Both the position numbers and the translations under genes were made by a program. 17,705 nt of DNA, from positions 1-17,705 of the forward strand of contig CBDUEV010000060.1 in assembly GCA_965366365.1 (NCBI GenBank), in the 5' to 3' direction. A model generated the notes under the pieces. It saw only the letters and a program-made list of their open reading frames with translations. It had not been told where the DNA came from and searched no databases. This document shows, in pieces, positions 1 through 9,570 of the stretch (the first letter of the stretch is position 1; each line of letters opens with the position of its first letter). This stretch comes from CBDUEV01 sp965366365. Lineage in GTDB: Bacteria > Actinomycetota > Acidimicrobiia > Spongiisociales > JAENVV01.

Positions 1-1439
1 TCTCCGGCTGGCTGCTGGCGTTCGTCGCCCTGCTGGCTTCAAAGTGGTGGACGTTACGGGTGCCGGCCTCCTGGGACGCCAGCTGGACCGTGTTTGCCGG
101 GGGTTCCACACTCGCCGAGAACGGGTTCGATCTGATCGCCCTGATCCAGAGCCCCTCGTTCCGTGAATACGGGGTCGGGACCCATGCCAGCTCCCCGGTC
201 ACCTGGCTGACCGGTGGGATGATCGCGCTCTTCGGGACCGGCGACCGCTTGCTCCCCGCCCTCCACGTCGTCCACCTCATGCTCGGAGCGTTGGCGCTCC
301 AACAGATCTTCCGGTACGCCAGAGGGATCTGGGGATGGGCCCCCAGCGTCCTGGTGGTCGTGACCATCGCCCTGGGCCCCACCCTGAACGCCCAGTTCAA
401 TTCCATGTATCTCGAGATCCCCCAACTGGCCGTCACGATGCTGGCCATCAATGCCTTCCTGCGGGGCGATCTCTCGAGATCGGCCGCCTGGGCGGCGGTG
501 GCAACCCTGGTGAAGGGGTCCGGGATACTGGTCCCTTTGGCGATCGGTGCGACCATCTTGAGCCGGGAGAGAACCCGAGCCGGCCTGGCGAAGGTTGGGC
601 GGTTGGTGGTCCCCTCTCTGGTGGTGCTCGCCGTCCTCATGGCGCTTCGCCCCGACATCGGTTTTGACGATCGGGTGGCGTTGAATTTCCTGCGTGGCAG
701 CTTCGCTGGACTTCTCGGTACTCCGGACGTGGCGATTCTGATCGGGCTGGTGCTGGTCTTCGTGGCGAGTGGGGTCCGCTCGGCCCAGCTTCCCGAGGGC
801 GAGCGCACCCGCTTGATCCTGGCGTCCTGGATGATCGGCGGTTTCCTCGCCTTCTACCTGCTCCTCCCTTTGGCGCGGTTTCCGTTCGTGATGCTGCCCC
901 GCTACCTGGGCCTGATCATCCCGGTGACCGTCGTTGGGGTGGGGATCACTCTCGGTCGCGTGTTCGGACTGGACCTGCTGCGGATCGGATGGGCGGTGCT
1001 TCTGGTGGCTTCGGTCGCCAACCACGACGGAAGGTTCTATCTGGAGCCATCGCTCAACAACACTGTGTACCAAGAGCACGCCAACGGAAACGCCCAGCTT
1101 CTGATGCTCATCCAGGACGGGTTTGCAGAACTCGAAGGCACCGTCGGAACCCCGATTCTCTTGGATCGAAATCAATGGTTCCGGGCCACCTACCCCGCCT
1201 CCGGATACGTGACACAGCCGCTCGCCAATATCCTCAAGCTCGACGGTTTCCGGCGCGACGGCAGGTTCGACGACCTGCCACGCGCCTTCGCGGTTCTCGA
1301 CTCGGAGGCGACCGGACCCGATATCCCACTCCTCAGGGAGCAACTCGCCGAAGATCCGACGTGGGAGGCCGAAATCACCGTGTTGAAACGCGACCGTTTC
1401 GAGATTTCGATCATTCGCTACACGAAGCTCGAAGCGTGA
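1..1439 (+). CDS. Polytopic membrane protein, GT-C (GT39/PMT-like) glycosyltransferase candidate, 5' partial
   Basis: The reading frame is open to the left edge, and a hydrophobic segment (GWLLAFVALLASKWW) lies upstream of the GTG at 60. The true start is therefore almost certainly outside the window and the GTG is internal. About 478 residues are visible, with many membrane helices. After the first helix comes an exposed loop with an acidic residue (SWDASWTVF), then MYLEIP and later TLVKGSGILVPLA. This resembles the layout of GT-C glycosyltransferases of the PMT/ArnT type: an acidic residue in the first outer loop, and a Lys-containing segment in the middle helices. Those enzymes move sugars from polyprenyl phosphates onto protein or lipid at the outer membrane face. 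The last ~120 residues are soluble. It ends 57 bases before the next gene, on the same strand. Membrane nature is clear; the enzyme assignment is by pattern only. Confidence 0.65.
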   Translation, partial: SGWLLAFVALLASKWWTLRVPASWDASWTVFAGGSTLAENGFDLIALIQSPSFREYGVGTHASSPVTWLTGGMIALFGTGDRLLPALHVVHLMLGALALQQIFRYARGIWGWAPSVLVVVTIALGPTLNAQFNSMYLEIPQLAVTMLAINAFLRGDLSRSAAWAAVATLVKGSGILVPLAIGATILSRERTRAGLAKVGRLVVPSLVVLAVLMALRPDIGFDDRVALNFLRGSFAGLLGTPDVAILIGLVLVFVASGVRSAQLPEGERTRLILASWMIGGFLAFYLLLPLARFPFVMLPRYLGLIIPVTVVGVGITLGRVFGLDLLRIGWAVLLVASVANHDGRFYLEPSLNNTVYQEHANGNAQLLMLIQDGFAELEGTVGTPILLDRNQWFRATYPASGYVTQPLANILKLDGFRRDGRFDDLPRAFAVLDSEATGPDIPLLREQLAEDPTWEAEITVLKRDRFEISIIRYTKLEA

Positions 1440-1496
1440 TCCCTGCCGCCGCATCCGACACCCGGTAGCGTCTACGCATCGATGGATGGAGTTCCG

Positions 1497-2159
1497 ATGC
1501 GGCCAGTGCTGGTCTTCGACGTCAACGAAACACTGCTCGATTTGGGCGCCCTGGAGCCGGGGTTCTCCGCGCTGCTGGGTACTGGCGCCCTGCGAGAATG
1601 GTTCCTGACTCTGTTGAACGGCTCACTGGTCGAGAACCATCTCGGCCGGCACCGGAACTTCACGGACCTGGCCATGGGGTCGGCGCTGACCGTGGGAGCG
1701 CGGCGCGGGAAGGACCTTTCCGATCGAGACGTCGTGGCCCTGTTGGGACCGCTACGAACGCTGCCTCCGCACCCCGATGTCGTGGCGGGACTCTCGATGT
1801 TGAAGGAGGCGGGCTTTGTCACCGCCGCACTGACGAACACGGCGAGTGCCGCCCTCACACCGCTGCTCGAACAGGCCGGCATCGGTGACCTCCTCGACCA
1901 CCATCTCAGCGTCGACGCGGTCGGGCGTTTCAAGCCGGCCCCGGAGGTGTACCTCTATGCGGCAGCAACGTTGGGGATCGAGATCAGCGACTTGATGCTG
2001 GTCGCTGCCCACGACTGGGATGTGGCCGGAGCCCGATCCGTCGGCGCCCAGGCCGCCTACGTGGCTCGCCCGGGCGCAATCTGGGGCTTGCCGGACGAAC
2101 CGCCCGAGCTGGTCGTGCCCACCATCACAGCTCTGGCGACGGTGTTGACGCCGGCATGA
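1497..2159 (+). CDS. HAD-superfamily hydrolase, haloacid dehalogenase type II-like
   Basis: A 220-residue HAD hydrolase with a class I cap. Motif I is FDVNETLLD (nucleophile Asp8; the DxN form seen in type II haloacid dehalogenases). Motif II is ALTN (Thr113), motif III is Lys146 in RFKPAPEVY, and motif IV is AAHDWDVAGA. Arg33 and Tyr152 match the Arg and Tyr of the dehalogenase site. However, the Ser and Asn of the SSNAWD loop of characterised L-2-haloacid dehalogenases are Ala and His here, so dehalogenation is not assured and a small phosphatase-like role is possible. I place the start at ATG 1497 because GGAG at 1488-1491 lies 5 bases before it. An in-frame ATG at 1482 would add five residues and lacks a ribosome site, although a TAnnnT box upstream could allow a leaderless start. 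The gene converges on rpoC. Confidence 0.85.
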   Translation: MRPVLVFDVNETLLDLGALEPGFSALLGTGALREWFLTLLNGSLVENHLGRHRNFTDLAMGSALTVGARRGKDLSDRDVVALLGPLRTLPPHPDVVAGLSMLKEAGFVTAALTNTASAALTPLLEQAGIGDLLDHHLSVDAVGRFKPAPEVYLYAAATLGIEISDLMLVAAHDWDVAGARSVGAQAAYVARPGAIWGLPDEPPELVVPTITALATVLTPA

Positions 2160-2175
2160 GGCGGTGGTCGTTCAC

Positions 2176-2207
2176 GAGGAGAGCCGGGCCTCGGCCCGGC
2201 TCTCCTC
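2176..2207. terminator. Bidirectional hairpin between HAD gene and rpoC
   Basis: Perfect inverted repeat: 15 bases at 2176-2190 pair with 2193-2207 around a TC centre (in practice about 14 bp with a CTCG loop). It lies 16 bases after the HAD stop and 18 bases after the rpoC stop, so it can serve both converging genes. Neither side has a clear T run, as is common for hairpins in high-GC actinobacteria. Confidence 0.8.
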
Positions 2208-2225
2208 ACTGCTGATGGGGAGCGG

Positions 2226-5200
2226 CTACTCCTCTTCGGCTTCGGCTTCGCCTTCGCTCGCTCCGAGGCTGGCCAGCCACTCGGCCGGGTTGGCCGGGAG
2301 CAGCTCCTCTTCCGTCTCGGGCATTTCGCCCCCGAAGAACCCGAGGGCGGCGATGGGATCGGCGTCGGGCAGAACCGGCTGAATCGCCTGGTACTCCGGC
2401 GCGCCGGTTCCCGCCGGAATCAGCTTGCCGATGATGACGTTCTCCTTGAGTCCCCGCATGTAGTCGGACTTGCCCGCCAGAGCGGCTTCCGTCAACACCC
2501 GGGTCGTCTCCTGGAACGAGGCAGCCGACAGCCACGAATCCGTGGCCAGTGATGCCTTGGTGATTCCCATCAGCTCGGGACGGCCTTCGGCAGGCGTCTT
2601 CCCCTCGGCAACCAACTCTCGGTTGGTTTCGCGGAACACCTTGTCGTCGATCAGACCCGCCGGCAAGAACTCCGAGTCGTTGGGCGCCACGATCCGAATA
2701 CGCTTCAGCATCTGGCGAACGATCATCTCGATGTGCTTGTCGTGGATGTCCACGCCCTGGCTGCGATACACCTCCTGAACCTGGTTCACGAGGTATTGCT
2801 GCACAGCCCGCACACCCTGGATCTCGAGGACCTCCTTCGGATCCAACGGACCCTCGGTGAGTGCGGTGCCCGGTTCGATGATCTCGCCGTTGGTCACCCT
2901 CACCCGGGCTCGCCGGCTGACGGGGTATTCGTAGTCGCCGTCGGCGGCGGCGACGATCACGCGGCGACCGTCCTCGTCGTCGACGATCTTGATGGCGCCA
3001 CCGGCCTCCGACAGGACAGCCTTGCCCTTGGGAGTCCGCGCCTCGAACAACTCGACCACACGAGGGAGACCGTGCGTGATGTCCTCACCTGCCACACCAC
3101 CGGTGTGGAAGGTTCGCATCGTCAGCTGGGTGCCAGGCTCGCCGATCGACTGGGCAGCCATGATGCCGACAGCTTCGGCCATCTCGACTTCGCGGCCGGT
3201 GGCCAGGCTGAGCCCGTAGCACTGCCGGCACACGCCATACTCGGCATCACAGGTGAGGGGCGAACGCACCCTGACCTCGGCGACTTCCGTGGCGGCGGCG
3301 AGCGCCAGCATCTCCTTGCGACGGACCAGAGTCCCAGCCCGCAGCTTGATGCCTTCTTCCGTCTCGACCAGTTTCCGTTCGATCTTGACGTCGTCGGCCA
3401 GGTAGCGGCCGAACACGCGGCTTCGTAGGTTGCGGATGGAATCCCCGCGCTGGTCCCTGATCGCCACTTTCATGCCTCGGTCGGTTCCGCAATCGTCTTC
3501 GCGGATGATCGTTTCTTGCGAAACGTCCACCAACCGCCGGGTGAGGTAGCCGGAGTCTGCAGTCCTCAGCGCGGTGTCGGCCAGTCCCTTGCGAGCGCCG
3601 TGCGTCGAGATGAAGTACTCCAGAACCGAAAGACCCTCGCGGAAGTTGGAGATGATCGGGCGAGGAATGATGTCTCCTCGCGGATTGGCCACCAGGCCGC
3701 GCATGCCGGCGATCTGACGCACCTGCATGATGTTGCCGCGGGCTCCGGAGCGAACCATCATCTCGATCGGGTTGAACGCATCGGACTTCATGGTGGCTTC
3801 CATGGCGTCCTTGACCTCGTCGGTGCATTCGGTCCAGATCTCGATGAGTTCCTGACGACGTTCGTCGTCCGTGATCACACCCTTGAGATACTGGCCCTCG
3901 ACCTTGTCGGCCCGCTTTTCGAACGAAGTCACGATCTTGGTCTTCGAGTCCGGGGTACGAACGTCTTCGAGGCCGATGGTCAGGCCCGAGCGGGTCGCAT
4001 ACTTGAAGCCAACCGACTTGATCCCATCCAGCACCACCTGGACTTCCGAACGTGTGTAGCGATCGATGATCTCTTCCACGATCTTGCGGATGTCGGACTT
4101 GTAGACCGGTGCGTCGATGAATGGGAAATCGGAGGGCAACACCGAGTTCAGGATGACGCGGCCGACCGTGGTCTCGTAGGGCTTGGACCCATCGATCGGC
4201 TCATCGGTCACCAGGCCGGTGAGGACGTTGACCAAGTCGGCGTGCCGCTCGGCAGTACCCACCAGATCGGCTCCGAGTCGAACGTTCACGGGAACGTGCA
4301 ATGACACGTGACCGGCCTCATAGGCCATCACTGCCTCGGTTGGTGAGGAGAAGAACCGGCCTTTACCGGGACCGTCCTCGACCTTTTCGGCGAGATAGAA
4401 CACACCGATGACCATGTCCTGCGACGGGGTCACGATGGGCATCCCGGAAGCAGGAGACAAGACGTTCTGCGTGGAAAGCATCAACACTCGGGCCTCGGCC
4501 TGGGCTTCGGCGGACAAAGGCAGGTGAACAGCCATCTGATCACCGTCGAAGTCGGCGTTGAAAGCCTCACACACGAGTGGGTGGATCTGGATGGCCTTCC
4601 CTTCCACCAACACGGGCTCGAACGCCTGGATTCCGAGTCGGTGCAGGGTCGGCGCCCGGTTGAGAAGGACCGGGTGCTCCTGAATCACGTCGGCCAGAAC
4701 GTCCCACACCTGGGGGCGGCGGCGCTCGACCATACGCTTGGCAGACTTGATGTTCTGGGCCAGATCCTGGTCGACGAGCCGCTTCATGACGAAGGGCTTG
4801 AAGAGCTCCAGGGCCATGATCTTCGGCAGCCCGCACTGGTTGAGGGTCAGCTGGGGGCCGACCACGATCACGGAACGGCCGGAGTAGTCGACGCGCTTTC
4901 CGAGAAGGTTCTGACGGAATCGACCCTGCTTGCCCTTGAGCATGTCCGACAGGGACTTGAGGGGCCGGTTTCCTGGCCCCGTCACGGCGCGACCGCGCCG
5001 ACCGTTGTCGAACAAGGCGTCAACGGCTTCCTGCAGCATGCGCTTTTCGTTGTTCACGATGATCTCGGGGGCACCCAGATCCAGGAGTCGCTTGAGGCGG
5101 TTGTTCCGGTTGATGACCCGGCGGTACAGGTCGTTCAGATCCGAAGTGGCGAAGCGGCCACCATCGAGCTGCACCATCGGCCGAAGATCCGGAGGAATCA

Positions 5201-6149
5201 CCGGCACCGTCTCGAGAATCATCGAGGTAGGCGCGTTCATTCCCTGCCAGAACGGCTTGACGACCTTCATCCGCTGGGTGGCCCGCTGACGTTTCTGAGC
5301 GGAGTTGGCCTGGAGGCCATCTTCCAGGGCCTGCATCTCGGCATCGAGATCGAGCCGGGAGAGCAGGTCCTTGATGGACTCGGCGCCCATACCACCCACG
5401 AAGTACGCCTCGTAACGATCCTTGATCTCACGCCAGAGCTGCTCGGACTCGATGAGCACCTTGGGCTGCATGAGGCGGAACCGTTCAAACGCCTCGGCCA
5501 CGAGCTCTACCTCGTGCTCGGAGCGTTCCCTGCGATCCTTGATCTCTCGCTCGATCTCGCGACGTCGGGCCGAGATCTCTTGAGTCTTGGCCCCGCCCTC
5601 TTCCATCTGAGCGAGCTCTTGCTCGAGGCGCTCGAGCCGGGTGGCGTGCCATTCCTCGAACTCTTCGCGTACCACCGACTGCTCGGCATGCATCGTCTCT
5701 TCGAGCTCGGGCAGATCGGCCTGGCGCTTCTCGTCATCGACGTGGGTGATGAGATAGGCGGCAAAGTAGATGACCTTTTCGAGTTCCTTCGGCGACATGT
5801 CGAGGAGATAGCCGAGACGGCTCGGCACACCCTTGAAGAACCAGATATGGGTGACAGGCGCGGCCAGTTCGATGTGACCCATCCGGTCCCGTCGCACCTT
5901 GGCCCTTGTGACCTCGACTCCACAACGTTCACAAACGATGCCCTTGTAGCGGATTCGCTTGTACTTGCCGCAGTAGCACTCCCAGTCCTTCTGCGGGCCG
6001 AAGATGCGCTCATCGAAGAGCCCATCCTTCTCGGGCTTCAATGTCCGGTAGTTGATGGTTTCAGGCTTCTTCACTTCGCCATACGACCACTCGCGGATCT
6101 GCTCCGACGTGGCAAGGCTGATCTTCAGTTCATCAAAGAGCTGGCGCAC
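2226..6149 (-). CDS. rpoC: DNA-directed RNA polymerase subunit beta'
   Basis: The 1307-residue beta' subunit of RNA polymerase forms the active centre together with beta. The N-terminal zinc site is visible as Cys58, Cys60, Cys73 and Cys76. A long charged coiled-coil insert follows (about residues 150-230), as in actinobacteria. The catalytic loop NADFDGDQMAVHLP places the three magnesium-binding Asp at 533, 535 and 537. The second zinc site is Cys887, Cys967, Cys974 and Cys977. The trigger-loop region around MRTFHTGGVAG is intact. The protein ends in a short acidic tail (EGEAEAEEE). Translation starts at GTG 6149, with GAGGAG at 6155-6160 five bases upstream. It follows rpoB by 44 bases and is surely cotranscribed. 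Length is close to the mycobacterial protein; no breaks are seen. Confidence 0.99.
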   Translation of the reverse strand: MRQLFDELKISLATSEQIREWSYGEVKKPETINYRTLKPEKDGLFDERIFGPQKDWECYCGKYKRIRYKGIVCERCGVEVTRAKVRRDRMGHIELAAPVTHIWFFKGVPSRLGYLLDMSPKELEKVIYFAAYLITHVDDEKRQADLPELEETMHAEQSVVREEFEEWHATRLERLEQELAQMEEGGAKTQEISARRREIEREIKDRRERSEHEVELVAEAFERFRLMQPKVLIESEQLWREIKDRYEAYFVGGMGAESIKDLLSRLDLDAEMQALEDGLQANSAQKRQRATQRMKVVKPFWQGMNAPTSMILETVPVIPPDLRPMVQLDGGRFATSDLNDLYRRVINRNNRLKRLLDLGAPEIIVNNEKRMLQEAVDALFDNGRRGRAVTGPGNRPLKSLSDMLKGKQGRFRQNLLGKRVDYSGRSVIVVGPQLTLNQCGLPKIMALELFKPFVMKRLVDQDLAQNIKSAKRMVERRRPQVWDVLADVIQEHPVLLNRAPTLHRLGIQAFEPVLVEGKAIQIHPLVCEAFNADFDGDQMAVHLPLSAEAQAEARVLMLSTQNVLSPASGMPIVTPSQDMVIGVFYLAEKVEDGPGKGRFFSSPTEAVMAYEAGHVSLHVPVNVRLGADLVGTAERHADLVNVLTGLVTDEPIDGSKPYETTVGRVILNSVLPSDFPFIDAPVYKSDIRKIVEEIIDRYTRSEVQVVLDGIKSVGFKYATRSGLTIGLEDVRTPDSKTKIVTSFEKRADKVEGQYLKGVITDDERRQELIEIWTECTDEVKDAMEATMKSDAFNPIEMMVRSGARGNIMQVRQIAGMRGLVANPRGDIIPRPIISNFREGLSVLEYFISTHGARKGLADTALRTADSGYLTRRLVDVSQETIIREDDCGTDRGMKVAIRDQRGDSIRNLRSRVFGRYLADDVKIERKLVETEEGIKLRAGTLVRRKEMLALAAATEVAEVRVRSPLTCDAEYGVCRQCYGLSLATGREVEMAEAVGIMAAQSIGEPGTQLTMRTFHTGGVAGEDITHGLPRVVELFEARTPKGKAVLSEAGGAIKIVDDEDGRRVIVAAADGDYEYPVSRRARVRVTNGEIIEPGTALTEGPLDPKEVLEIQGVRAVQQYLVNQVQEVYRSQGVDIHDKHIEMIVRQMLKRIRIVAPNDSEFLPAGLIDDKVFRETNRELVAEGKTPAEGRPELMGITKASLATDSWLSAASFQETTRVLTEAALAGKSDYMRGLKENVIIGKLIPAGTGAPEYQAIQPVLPDADPIAALGFFGGEMPETEEELLPANPAEWLASLGASEGEAEAEEE

Positions 6150-6193
6150 CGACGCTCCTCACGTGCTCAACGGGCTTTTCATTCATCATGCCG

Positions 6194-9100
6194 CTAGTTC
6201 TCGCGGCGCTCGGGACGGGAGAGATCGATACCGAGAGACTCGGCAGTCCGAAAGGCATCCTCGTCGAGTTCGCGAAGCTGAACTTCCTCACCGGCCGACA
6301 ACATCTCGACGTTGAGGCAGAGGCTCTGCATTTCCTTGACGAGCACCTTGAACGATTCCGGGATGCCCGGTTCGGGGATGTTCTCGCCCTTGACGATGGC
6401 TTCGTAGACCTTGACGCGGCCCTGGACGTCGTCCGACTTGATGGTCAGAACCTCCTGGAGCGCGTAGGCGGCACCGTAGGCCTCGAGGGCCCAGACCTCC
6501 ATCTCACCGAACCGCTGGCCACCGAACTGCGCTTTACCGCCGAGCGGCTGCTGGGTGATCATCGAGTAGGGACCCGTCGACCGGGCATGGATCTTCTCGT
6601 CGACGAGGTGGACCAGTTTGAGGATGTAGATGTAACCAACCGTGATCGGAGAGTCGTACTGCTGACCCGTCCTCCCATCGAAGAGCACGGCCTTGCCGGT
6701 CTCCCCGATCAGTTGGGTGCCGTCCCGGTTGGGTGACGAGTGCTTGAGCACCTCGGCGATCTCTTCTTCGCGGGCCCCGTCGAACACCGGGGTGGCCACC
6801 TTTGTCCAGGGCTTGGCACCAGGAGCCGCCGGGCTCCCTTCCATGTCGAATGGTTCCCATCCGACGCCGGCTGCCCAGCCGAGGTGCGTCTCGAGAACCT
6901 GTCCCAGGTTCATTCGAGAGGGGACACCAAGCGGCGACAGGATGATGTCGACCGGTGTGCCGTCCTCGAGGAAGGGCATGTCTTCTTCCGGGAGGATCTT
7001 GGAGATGACGCCCTTGTTGCCGTGACGCCCGGCCAGCTTGTCTCCCTCGGAGATCTTGCGCTGGCTGGCGACGTAGACCCGCACCAGCTCGTTCACACCC
7101 GGCGGGAGGTCGTAACCCTCATCACGCTTGAGCACGATGACGTCGATGACCTTCCCGGACTCGCCGTGCGGGACCTTCAGGGAGGTGTCGCGCACTTCGC
7201 GCGCCTTCTCACCGAAGATGGCTCGGAGCAGACGCTCTTCAGGCGTCAACTCGGTCTCACCCTTCGGCGTGACCTTGCCGACCAGGTAGTCGCCCGGACC
7301 GACTTCGGCCCCCACCCTGATGATCCCGTTCTCGTCGAGATCCATGAGAGCTTCTTCGGCGACGTTCGGGATGTCTCGCGTGATCTCCTCGGCGCCGAGC
7401 TTCGTGTCGCGTGCGTCCACCTCGTGCTCTTCGATGTGGATCGAGGTGAGCGTGTCGTTCTTGACGAGGTTCTCGCTCAGGATGATGGCGTCCTCGTAGT
7501 TGTGGCCCTCCCATGGCATGAACGCCACGAGGAGGTTCCGACCGAGGGCCAGTTCACCCTGGTCCGTCGAGGGGCCGTCGGCGAGCACGTCACCGACCTT
7601 GACCTTGTCGCCCTCGCGCACCAGCGGCTTCTGGTTCATGCAGGTCCCTTGATTGGACCGCTCGAACTTCTTGACCTGGTACGTGTGGCGTTTGTTGGCA
7701 CCGGACTCTTTGACGACGATCTCGTCGCCGGTCACTTCGACGACCTCACCGGCCACGTGGCTGATGATCATGTCGCCCGAATCCTGCGCCGTCCGCTGCT
7801 CGACTCCGGTCCCCACCAGGGGGGCATCGGCCCGCAGCAACGGGACAGCCTGTCGCTGCATGTTGGAACCCATCAGCGCCCGGTTCGCGTCGTCGTGCTC
7901 CAGGAAGGGAATCAGCGCCGTGGAAACGGAGACCATCTGTTTCGGCGAGACGTCCATGTAGTCGACGTCGACAGCGGGCACGTAGTCGACTTCGCCGCCG
8001 GCACGCCGCACCAGCACGCGTTCGTTGCTGAAGCGGTTCTTGTCGTCGAGAGGGGCGTTGGCCTGGGCGATGACGAATCGCTCTTCCTCGGTGGCGGTCA
8101 AGAAGTCCACGACGTCGGTCGCCTTGCCGTTCTCGAACTTCCGGTACGGGGTTTCGATGAAACCGAACCGGTTCACGCGTGCGTAGGTGGACAACGAACC
8201 AATCAGGCCGATGTTCGGACCCTCGGGCGTCTCGATCGGGCACATCCGGCCGTAGTGGCTGTGGTGCACATCTCGCACCTCGAAGCCGGCTCGCTCCCGT
8301 GACAGTCCGCCCGGGCCGAGCGCCGACAAGCGGCGTCGGTGGGTGAGGCCGGCCAGCGGATTCGGCTGATCCATGAACTGGCTCAGCTGGGAGGTGCCGA
8401 AGAACTCTTTGATCGAGGCGACCACCGGTCGGATGTTGATCAGGCTCTGCGGCGTGATCGCCTCTGGGTCCTGAGTGGTCATCCGCTCGCGCACGACCCG
8501 CTCGAGTCGGGTGAGACCCACCCGAATCTGGTTCTGGATGAGTTCGCCGACGGTGCGGATACGTCGGTTACCGAAGTGATCGATGTCGTCGGTCTGAACC
8601 CGGATCTCGGTTCCGCTCATGGTCGTATAGGAGGGAGCGCCGGCGTGCAAGGCAACCATGTAGCGAATCGTGTCGATGATGTCCTCATCCGACAGGAGTT
8701 GCTGGTCGTCCTTGCGATAGTCGTCTGGCACCTCATTGCCGAAACGGGTGTTCAGTTTGTATCGACCCACGCGAGTGAGGTCATACCGCTTGGTGTTGCG
8801 GAACAGCGTCTGAATCAATCCCCGGGCGGACTCCACGGTGGTCGGCTCGCCGGGTCGGAGCTTGCGGTAGAGATCGAGGAGGGCCTCATCCTTGTCGGCG
8901 GCCGGATCCCGATCGAGGGTGTTGCGGATCGATTCTGCGCCGCCGAAGAGATCCATGATCTCTTCATCGGTCTCGGCGATGCCGAGGGCGCGCACGAAGC
9001 CCGACACGTACTGGCGTCGCTTGCGGTCGACTCGAACGCCGATCGTGTCTCGCTTGTCCGTGTCGAACTCCAGCCAGGCGCCACGGCCGGGGATCATCTT

Positions 9101-9565
9101 CGACGAGTAGATGATCCGGTCGGACGTCTTGTCCCGGGTGGCGTCGAAGTACACGCCGGGCGAACGAACCAGCTGGGAGACCACGACACGTTCGGTGCCG
9201 TTGACGATGAACACGCCTTTGTCGGTCATCATCGGGAAGTCACCGAGGAACACCTGCTGTTCCTTGATCTCCCCGGTGTCACGGTTGATGAACCGCGCCG
9301 TCACGAAGAGCGGCCGCGAGTAGTTCTCGTCTCGCTCCTTGCACTCTTCGATGGTGTGCGCCGGATCGCCGAAGCGATGGTCCACCAACTCCAGGGCAAG
9401 AGAGCCCGTGAAGTCCTCGATGGGAGAGATCTCATTGAAGATCTCCTGAAGACCTTCTTCGATGAACCAGCGGAACGACTCGTGTTGGACGGCGAGTAGA
9501 TCGGGTAGGGGCAAAACTTCGGGGATCTTGGCGAACGAAAGTCGTTCAGCGACGCGCGAAACCAA
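6194..9565 (-). CDS. rpoB: DNA-directed RNA polymerase subunit beta
   Basis: A 1123-residue beta subunit. The rifampicin-binding cluster reads SQLSQFMDQ-PNPLAGLTH-RRRLSALG. Asp399, His409 and Ser414 equal E. coli D516, H526 and S531 and are the sensitive-type residues. Pro401 stands where E. coli has Asn518. Further hallmarks are HYGRMCPIETPEGPN, GRHGNKGVIS and GGKAQFGGQRFGEMEVWALE near the C-terminus. I choose TTG at 9565 as start because a perfect AAGGAGGAG (9571-9579) sits five bases upstream. The homologous reading VSRVAERLSF begins there. The further in-frame codons up to 9637 run through the -10 box of the proximal promoter and cannot be translated from that transcript. It is first gene of the rpoB-rpoC unit, driven by two promoters at 9611-9639 and 9705-9734. 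Confidence 0.98.
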   Translation of the reverse strand: MVSRVAERLSFAKIPEVLPLPDLLAVQHESFRWFIEEGLQEIFNEISPIEDFTGSLALELVDHRFGDPAHTIEECKERDENYSRPLFVTARFINRDTGEIKEQQVFLGDFPMMTDKGVFIVNGTERVVVSQLVRSPGVYFDATRDKTSDRIIYSSKMIPGRGAWLEFDTDKRDTIGVRVDRKRRQYVSGFVRALGIAETDEEIMDLFGGAESIRNTLDRDPAADKDEALLDLYRKLRPGEPTTVESARGLIQTLFRNTKRYDLTRVGRYKLNTRFGNEVPDDYRKDDQQLLSDEDIIDTIRYMVALHAGAPSYTTMSGTEIRVQTDDIDHFGNRRIRTVGELIQNQIRVGLTRLERVVRERMTTQDPEAITPQSLINIRPVVASIKEFFGTSQLSQFMDQPNPLAGLTHRRRLSALGPGGLSRERAGFEVRDVHHSHYGRMCPIETPEGPNIGLIGSLSTYARVNRFGFIETPYRKFENGKATDVVDFLTATEEERFVIAQANAPLDDKNRFSNERVLVRRAGGEVDYVPAVDVDYMDVSPKQMVSVSTALIPFLEHDDANRALMGSNMQRQAVPLLRADAPLVGTGVEQRTAQDSGDMIISHVAGEVVEVTGDEIVVKESGANKRHTYQVKKFERSNQGTCMNQKPLVREGDKVKVGDVLADGPSTDQGELALGRNLLVAFMPWEGHNYEDAIILSENLVKNDTLTSIHIEEHEVDARDTKLGAEEITRDIPNVAEEALMDLDENGIIRVGAEVGPGDYLVGKVTPKGETELTPEERLLRAIFGEKAREVRDTSLKVPHGESGKVIDVIVLKRDEGYDLPPGVNELVRVYVASQRKISEGDKLAGRHGNKGVISKILPEEDMPFLEDGTPVDIILSPLGVPSRMNLGQVLETHLGWAAGVGWEPFDMEGSPAAPGAKPWTKVATPVFDGAREEEIAEVLKHSSPNRDGTQLIGETGKAVLFDGRTGQQYDSPITVGYIYILKLVHLVDEKIHARSTGPYSMITQQPLGGKAQFGGQRFGEMEVWALEAYGAAYALQEVLTIKSDDVQGRVKVYEAIVKGENIPEPGIPESFKVLVKEMQSLCLNVEMLSAGEEVQLRELDEDAFRTAESLGIDLSRPERREN

Positions 9566-9570
9566 AGGCG

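Noticed and set aside
54..1454. 466-codon minus-strand open frame opposite the membrane protein
   Set aside because: Gln/Gly/Asp/His-rich shadow; the plus-strand frame has coherent membrane helices and continues upstream.
4524..6197. 557-codon plus-strand open frame opposite the rpoC 5' half
   Set aside because: Mirror of rpoC codon bias in high-GC DNA; composition is His/Leu/Asp-rich without any family pattern, and rpoC is certain.
6740..9499. Long plus-strand open frames opposite rpoB
   Set aside because: Antisense shadows of rpoB with low-complexity His/Val/Asp composition and no motifs or ribosome sites.
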